This document shows positions 58,965 to 64,000 of a stretch of 64,000 nucleotides of DNA, piece by piece (the stretch's first letter is position 1; every line of letters starts with the position of its first letter). The DNA comes from Massilia norwichensis. Lineage in GTDB: Bacteria; Pseudomonadota; Gammaproteobacteria; Burkholderiales; Burkholderiaceae_D. The stretch covers positions 62,001 through 126,000 of the forward strand of contig NZ_JANUGX010000008.1 of assembly GCF_024753245.1 (NCBI RefSeq). Reading direction: 5' to 3'. The notes under the pieces were generated by a model. The model was not told the origin of the DNA and searched no databases. It saw nothing but the letters and a program-made list of their open reading frames with translations. The position numbers were made by a program, and so were the translations under genes.

Positions 58965-60218
58965 ATGCCCAGCCAACCGATTACCTCATCACCGTCCCCG
59001 CTATCGATTGCCTTCATCGTCCGCGATCCGCTGCCGCCGATCCGGGCCGACGTCGACACCCTGTTCGGCACCGAGATGCCGCGCTATGGCGTGCATACCG
59101 AACTGGTGGGGCAGGGCGGCAGCGAGGGCGATGCGAGCGCTTGGCCCGCTGGCGGCATGCACGTGGTCGGCAGCCTGCGCTCGCCGCTCGCCGCCTTCTG
59201 TTCGCCGCTGTGGGACCTGGTCGGGCTCTGGCGGGCACTCGGCAAGGGCAAACGCCCGGATTGCGTGCAGGTGCGCGACAAGATCGCCAGCGGCTTGCTG
59301 GGCCGCATTGCCGCCGCGCTGCTGCGCGTGCCCTTCGTCTACTGGATGTCCTTTCCCATCGTCGAAGGCTATGCCGTGCGCCGCGACGACATCGCGCACC
59401 ACCAGCGCGGCATCAAAGGCCGCCTCAAATGGGCCGCGCATGCGCTGCGCGCCTGGGCTTCGCGCGTGACGATCTATCGCCTGGTGCTGCCGGGCGCGCG
59501 CCACATCTTCGTGCAGAGCGACGCCATGGCCGACTGGCTCGCAAGCAAGGGTTTCTCGCGCGAACGCATGACGGCGGTGCCGATGGGCGTCGATGCCGCG
59601 TTGTTCGACCGCGCCACGGTCGAGCCGGTGCAAGATGCGCGGCTGGACAGCCGCCGCGTGGTGCTCTACCTGGGCCGCATCGCGCAGTCGCGCAAATCCG
59701 ACTTCCTGCTCGACGTTACCGAGGAACTGCGCAAGGCCTGTCCCGACGTCCTGCTGGTGATCGCCGGCGATGCGCCCTCGAACGACGAGATGAACTGGAT
59801 GCGGCGCGAGATCGCCGCGCGCAAGCTGGAACAGCACGTGCTGCTGACCGGCTGGCTGCCGCGCAAGACCGCGCTTGGCTACGCGGTGCGGTCCGAGGTC
59901 GGGCTGGCCGCGGTGCCGCGCGGCGTGCTGGGCGACACCATGTCGCCGACCAAGGTGGTCGAGTACCTGGCGCTGGGCATCCCGGCCGTGGCCAACGACA
60001 TCCCCGACCAGCAACTGGTGATCGAGCAGAGCGGCGCAGGGCTGTGCGTACCGATGGAAGCCCAGGCTTTCGCCGCCGCGACCCTGGAATTATTGAACGA
60101 TCCGGAACGCGCTCGACAGTTCGGGATGCGTGGTCCAGCGTACGTTAAGAGCCATCGCACCTATGATATTCTCGGCCGAAATGTTGCAAGAACTTACAAG
60201 AAAGTCCTGATGGAGTAA
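58965..60218 (+). CDS. GT4-family glycosyltransferase
   Basis: A 417-aa GT-B enzyme. The N domain reads LSIAFIVRDPLPPIRADVDT; the C domain has VVLYLGRIAQSRKSDFLLDV and, in the nucleotide-sugar region, DTMSPTKVVEYLALGIPAV, which replaces the usual E-G-F-G-[IL] motif with S-P-T-K-x-x-E. The EPS context suggests it adds one sugar of the repeat. It ends seven bases before the CapK-like gene. Confidence 0.87.
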   Translation: MPSQPITSSPSPLSIAFIVRDPLPPIRADVDTLFGTEMPRYGVHTELVGQGGSEGDASAWPAGGMHVVGSLRSPLAAFCSPLWDLVGLWRALGKGKRPDCVQVRDKIASGLLGRIAAALLRVPFVYWMSFPIVEGYAVRRDDIAHHQRGIKGRLKWAAHALRAWASRVTIYRLVLPGARHIFVQSDAMADWLASKGFSRERMTAVPMGVDAALFDRATVEPVQDARLDSRRVVLYLGRIAQSRKSDFLLDVTEELRKACPDVLLVIAGDAPSNDEMNWMRREIAARKLEQHVLLTGWLPRKTALGYAVRSEVGLAAVPRGVLGDTMSPTKVVEYLALGIPAVANDIPDQQLVIEQSGAGLCVPMEAQAFAAATLELLNDPERARQFGMRGPAYVKSHRTYDILGRNVARTYKKVLME

Positions 60219-60224
60219 GCCTGC

Positions 60225-61550
60225 ATGACGTGGACCCGGTCGCTCAAGTTTTCCCTGCGTTCGCTCGGGCGTGAGCTGGTCCGCAACATCTGGGGGCGCA
60301 TCTTTGTCTACCCGGCGCTGGCCAGGAACGAAGGCTCGCGCGAACACCTGGCGCGTTACGTGGCGCAGCGTGCGGCGAAGGCCGGCGTGCCGCTGGACGG
60401 CGATCCCTTCACCCTGGCGCGCCTGGCGCCCGGCACACCGCTGCTGACCAAGCAGGAGGTGCGCCAGCACCCCGAGCGCCTGCTGCGCCCGCGCCGCCCC
60501 GGCTCCCTGATCCGCACGACCATCAAGACCAGCGGCACCTCCGGCACGCCGCTGACCATCGTGCAGTCGCTCGGCAACATGGTGCGCGAAGAAGGCTTCG
60601 TCTACCGCCAGCTGCGCTGGATCGGCTGGCGCCCCATGCAGCGGCGCGCCTGGATCCGCGGCGACATCGTCTGCGCCGACCATCCCCAGGATGGGCGCTA
60701 CTGGTGCCGCGACTGGGTCGGCAACATGCTGATGATGTCCTCCTACCACTTATCGAATGACACGATCGGCGCCTATGTCGACGCCCTCGAAGCCTTCGAG
60801 CCGGTCGTGATCCACGCCTACCCGTCCTCGATCGCGGCGCTGGCCGCCTGGCTGAACGCACGCGGACGGCGCTACGGCGGCCGCAGGCTGCGCGGCGTGA
60901 TGACCTCGTCGGAGACCATGGAGCCGGACGTGCGGGCGGCGGTCGAGCAGGCCTTCGGCGTGCGCGTGTTCGACTGGTACGGCCAGTCCGAACGGGTGGC
61001 GGCGATCGGCAGCTGCGAGCATGGCAGCTACCACCTGCTGACCGACTACGGCAGCGCGGCACTCCTCGAGACCGACAAGCCGGATGTATTCGAACTGGTC
61101 GGCACCAGCCTCAACAACCTGGCGATGCCCCTGGTGCACTACCGCACCGGCGATACCATCGTGCCCGGCAACGAAGCCTGCGCCTGTGGCCGCGTGTTCC
61201 CGACCGTTCAAAGCGTGCTGGGACGCCAGGAAAAGGTCATCACCCTGCCGGATGGCCGCATGATCGGCCGCCTGGACCGCGTGTTCCAGGGCAACGACCG
61301 GCATCTGGTCGAGGGCCAGGTGTCTTACCGCGGCAACGGCCGCTTCCTGCTGCGGGTGGTGACCACCGAAGGCTGGCGCGAGGCCGATGCCGAGGCCATG
61401 GTCGCCAAATTCCTGCTGCGCGTGCCCGGCGTCGAGGTGACGGTGCAGCAGGTCGACGCGATCCCGCGCGGCCGCAACGGCAAGTTCGAGTTCGTTGTCG
61501 TAGAGGAAGAAGGTGAACTGTGCGCACGACGGGAAATTCATGATGTATGA
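60225..61550 (+). CDS. CapK/PaaK-like adenylate-forming enzyme
   Basis: A 441-aa member of the ANL (AMP-forming) superfamily, of the capsule-associated CapK/phenylacetate-CoA ligase type. The P-loop-like motif TIKTSGTSGTPL is near residues 104-115, SSETMEP near 230, DWYGQSERVA near 250 (Y-G-x-[ST]-E motif) and YRTGD near 310. The C-terminal lid (about 340-441) contains IPRGRNGKFEFV with the Lys typical of adenylation. In capsule loci these proteins may activate an acyl or other acid for modification of the polysaccharide; the substrate is unknown. It follows GT4 at a spacing of 7 bp. Confidence 0.85.
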   Translation: MTWTRSLKFSLRSLGRELVRNIWGRIFVYPALARNEGSREHLARYVAQRAAKAGVPLDGDPFTLARLAPGTPLLTKQEVRQHPERLLRPRRPGSLIRTTIKTSGTSGTPLTIVQSLGNMVREEGFVYRQLRWIGWRPMQRRAWIRGDIVCADHPQDGRYWCRDWVGNMLMMSSYHLSNDTIGAYVDALEAFEPVVIHAYPSSIAALAAWLNARGRRYGGRRLRGVMTSSETMEPDVRAAVEQAFGVRVFDWYGQSERVAAIGSCEHGSYHLLTDYGSAALLETDKPDVFELVGTSLNNLAMPLVHYRTGDTIVPGNEACACGRVFPTVQSVLGRQEKVITLPDGRMIGRLDRVFQGNDRHLVEGQVSYRGNGRFLLRVVTTEGWREADAEAMVAKFLLRVPGVEVTVQQVDAIPRGRNGKFEFVVVEEEGELCARREIHDV

Positions 61551-61631
61551 TCGAAACATTGCCCGTTTTATAAGAGCGTGTATTTTGTTACAACAGCAGC
61601 CGAAACAGGGGATGGACAGCGGGGCGGACGC

Positions 61632-62711
61632 GTGAAAACGCCCGCGCCACGCATCCTCATGGTCGGCACCGCACTCGAAGGCCGGGGCGGGGTGGCGGCC
61701 GTGGTGGCCGTGTTGCGCCAGCACGGCCTGTTCGAACGCGAGGGGGTGCGCTACGTCGCCACCCACCATGAAGGCTCGAAGGCGGCCAAGGCGAAAGGCG
61801 CGCTGTCGGGTTTCTGGCACACCGTGCGGGCCTGCTTCGGCCAGCATCCGGCGGTGGTGCACGTGCATGCGGCGTCGCGCGCCAGCTTCGTGCGCAAGTC
61901 GATCGTGCTGCTGATCGCGCGCCTGGCCGGCTGCAAGACCATTTTTCATTTGCATGGCGGCGGTTTCCGCCAGTTCGCGACGGTCGAAGCGGGTGCCTTG
62001 ATGCGCCGCTGGATCCGCCACACGTTGGAAGCGAGCTCGGTCGTGATCACGCTGTCGAGCGGCTGGGCCGGCTTCGTGCGCGGCTTCGCGCCCAAGGCGA
62101 GGGTGGCGGTGATGCCGAATTCGGTGCCCTTGCCGCCGGACCTGCCGGGCGCGCAGCCGGAACCGGGCCGCATCCTCTTCCTCGGCCGGCTGGAGGCCGC
62201 CAAGGGCGTGTTCGAACTGCTCGGCGCCGGTGCGCGGCTGGCCGCCAAGTACCCGGCGCTGCGCCTGGTGTTCGGCGGCGAAGGCGATGCCGCGGCCCTC
62301 TTGCTGCGCGCGGACGAGCTCGGCATCCGGGACCGCGTCGAATTGCCGGGCTGGATAGGCCCGCAGCAGCGCGACCAGCAGCTGGCGCGCGCCGCCGTGT
62401 TCTGCCTGCCTTCGCATGCCGAGGGCTTGCCGATGTCCATGCTGGAAGCGATGGCGGCCGGGCGGGCGGTGGTCGCCAGCAGCGTGGGCGGCATTCCGGA
62501 AACGATCGCCGACGGCGACAACGGCCTGCTGGTGCCGCCGCGCGACGAGGCGGCGCTGGCACAGGCGCTGGATCGGGTATTGGGCGACGACGCCCTGCGC
62601 GCACGTCTGGCAAGACACGCGCGCGTCACAATCGAGCAGCACTATTCAACCGAGGTAGTGTGCGGCCAGCTATCCGCGCTCTACCGTGAATTGGCGGGGA
62701 CACGAGGATGA
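61632..62711 (+). CDS. GT4-family glycosyltransferase
   Basis: 359 aa from this GTG. PRILMVGTALEGRGGVAAVV begins the N-domain Rossmann fold with its Gly-rich loop; the C domain has RILFLGRLEAAKGVFELL and HAEGLPMSMLEAMAAGR with the E-x7-E pair, then VGGIPETIADGDNG. An in-frame GTG at 61578 would add 18 residues that look non-conserved; the region 61551-61631 is AT-rich and may hold a promoter. The stop overlaps the next gene (ATGA). Confidence 0.87.
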   Translation: MKTPAPRILMVGTALEGRGGVAAVVAVLRQHGLFEREGVRYVATHHEGSKAAKAKGALSGFWHTVRACFGQHPAVVHVHAASRASFVRKSIVLLIARLAGCKTIFHLHGGGFRQFATVEAGALMRRWIRHTLEASSVVITLSSGWAGFVRGFAPKARVAVMPNSVPLPPDLPGAQPEPGRILFLGRLEAAKGVFELLGAGARLAAKYPALRLVFGGEGDAAALLLRADELGIRDRVELPGWIGPQQRDQQLARAAVFCLPSHAEGLPMSMLEAMAAGRAVVASSVGGIPETIADGDNGLLVPPRDEAALAQALDRVLGDDALRARLARHARVTIEQHYSTEVVCGQLSALYRELAGTRG

Positions 62712-64000
62712 GCGAAGCGACAGGCGTGACGTGGCTGGTGAACCGTTTGCGCTGCATGTCGGTGGCCGAGGTCGGCTACCGGATCCAGCAGGCGGCGGTG
62801 AAGGGCGTGGCGAAACGGGTGCGGCCGCGCGCCGCGCCGCCGCTGCCGCGCGCCCGCACCTTCGCCATCCAGGGTGCGCCGCAGATGAGTGCGGCCGAGC
62901 GCGAGCTGCTGCTGGCCGACGCCGACAGTATCTGCGCCGGCCACGTGGTCCTGTTTGCCGAGCGCCGCTACGACGTCGGCATGCCGCCGCTGTGGAACCG
63001 CGACCCCGAAAGCGGCGTCGTCGGCCCGGCCGTCTACGCCGGCGACATCGCCATCACCAACCGCGAGCTGGTCGGCGACATCAAGCATGTCTGGGAGCTG
63101 AACCGCCACCTGCACCTCGTGCGCCTGGCCCAGGCCTGGGCGGTCACCCATGACGTGGCCTGGCTGCACGCGCTGCATCACCAGCTGCGCAGCTGGCTCG
63201 ACCAGTGTCCGCCGCTGGTCGGCCCCAACTGGACCAGCTCGCTGGAACTGGGCATCCGCCTGATCAACTGGAGCCTGGTCTGGCAATTGATCGGCGGCGA
63301 AGGCAGCGGCCTGTTCGCCGGCGAGGATGGCGAGCGTCTGCGCGCCGACTGGCTCGATTCGATCCACGCCCACTGCAGCGCGATCGCGCGCCACCTGTCG
63401 CGCCACTCCTCGGCCAACAACCACCTGATCGGCGAACTGGCCGGCCTGTATGTCGGCGCCTCGATCTGGCCCTGCTGGAAGCAGTCCGGTGCCTGGCTGG
63501 AACAGGCGCGGCGCGAACTGGAAACCGAGGCCCAGGCCCAGTTCTCGCGCGACGGCGTGAATCGCGAGCAGGCCTTCGCCTACCACATCTTTTCGTCCGA
63601 ATTCCTGTTCGTCGCCGGCCTGGTCGGCCAGGCCTGCGGCCACCCGTTCTCGCGCGCTTACTGGACCAGCCTGCAGCGCGCACTGCGCTTCCTGCGCTCC
63701 GTGCGCGATGTCGGCGGCAACGTGCCGATGGTCGGCGACGCCGACGACGGCATCGTGTTCCGCCTGGATGCGCCGGGCAGCGACCGCGCGGCCCAGTTGC
63801 TGGCGCTGGGCGATGCCGTGCTGCACAAGCACGACAGCACTTGGGTCAGCGGGCACACCGGCGTGCGCTGGCTGCTGCACACGCTGCCGGGCAAGCGCCC
63901 GGAAGCCGATCCGCACGAATCCGAGACCGGCTGGGCCTTCCCGGACGGCGGCTATCTGCTGTTCGGTTCGCACTTCGGCGAAGCGAACGAGATCAAGGGC
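62708..64000 (+). CDS. Heparinase II/III-family protein (partial, cut by window end)
   Basis: 431 codons are visible, open at the end. Starts MSEATGVTWLVNRLRCMSVAEV. The N-terminal helical toroid contains DIKHVWELNRHLHLVRLAQAW, TSSLELGIRLINWSLVW, RHSSANNHLIGELAGLYVGA and YHIFSSEFLFVAGLVGQ, with NNH as the common heparinase-toroid motif; the following beta domain begins around VGDADDGIVFRLD. No signal peptide is seen, unlike the lyase at 55031, so it may work in the cytoplasm or be exported by another route. It is a regular member of EPS and capsule loci. Its ATG overlaps the previous stop. Confidence 0.87.
   Translation, partial: MSEATGVTWLVNRLRCMSVAEVGYRIQQAAVKGVAKRVRPRAAPPLPRARTFAIQGAPQMSAAERELLLADADSICAGHVVLFAERRYDVGMPPLWNRDPESGVVGPAVYAGDIAITNRELVGDIKHVWELNRHLHLVRLAQAWAVTHDVAWLHALHHQLRSWLDQCPPLVGPNWTSSLELGIRLINWSLVWQLIGGEGSGLFAGEDGERLRADWLDSIHAHCSAIARHLSRHSSANNHLIGELAGLYVGASIWPCWKQSGAWLEQARRELETEAQAQFSRDGVNREQAFAYHIFSSEFLFVAGLVGQACGHPFSRAYWTSLQRALRFLRSVRDVGGNVPMVGDADDGIVFRLDAPGSDRAAQLLALGDAVLHKHDSTWVSGHTGVRWLLHTLPGKRPEADPHESETGWAFPDGGYLLFGSHFGEANEIKG

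Overview
The window is about 64 kb of high-GC chromosomal DNA. It looks like a betaproteobacterium of the order Burkholderiales, most likely Massilia or a related genus of Oxalobacteraceae. This is inferred from the lpxK / Trm112-like / kdsB / adk gene order, the K+-independent membrane pyrophosphatase, and an exosortase-B type exopolysaccharide (EPS) locus. No 16S gene is present to confirm it.

Layout. Positions 1-19000 are ordinary chromosome: the end of lpxK, a Trm112-like zinc protein, kdsB, adk and hppA; a DsbA-like oxidoreductase and a CoA-transferase/hydrolase on the minus strand; two secreted proteins of unknown role; a VOC protein; an SDR dehydrogenase behind a clear palindromic operator; ggt; and a signalling block of a 1437-aa propeller hybrid kinase with REC and Hpt domains, a response regulator with a decayed Hpt-like tail, and a PAS hybrid kinase. 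A small ASCH-like protein and a ParD-like/methionine aminopeptidase pair follow.

Positions 19985-35878 are a genomic island of about 15.9 kb inserted in the 3' end of a tRNA-Arg(CCT) gene. The intact tRNA lies at 35856-35930 (minus strand). A 23-bp copy of its 3' end (22/23 identical) lies at 19985-20007, inside the end of map. A P4-type tyrosine integrase and an AlpA-like excisionase sit beside the intact tRNA, and tandem RTACCAAC repeats lie at both ends. The island carries an orphan type VI secretion module (VgrG, an LCAT-like lipase effector, a Tli4-like immunity lipoprotein, a broken PAAR gene), two nested IS3-family elements, and the remains of a type I restriction system (hsdS fragment, frameshifted hsdR, intact YgjP-like metallopeptidase). 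The outer IS appears to have deleted the DNA between PAAR and hsdS, including any hsdM.

Positions 36000-64000 hold uup and then a long EPS locus on the plus strand: CAAX-protease-like protein, epsL, a WcaJ-type initiating sugar transferase, gmd and fcl (GDP-L-fucose synthesis), epsD, epsE, epsF, epsG, xrtB, epsI, a polymerase/ligase-like protein, a flippase, four GT4/GT2 glycosyltransferases, a GT14-like transferase, a CapK-like ligase and two heparinase-type proteins, the last cut by the window end. Together these would make, export and trim a probably fucose-containing polysaccharide. No protein encoded here ends in a recognisable PEP-CTERM tail, so the exosortase substrate must lie elsewhere.

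The most noteworthy points are the reconstructable tRNA/map integration site, the nested insertions with a readable deletion history, the matching decay of the restriction system, the effector/immunity pair, the ParD-like/Map pair, the degenerate P-loop in EpsG, and several unassigned palindromes.
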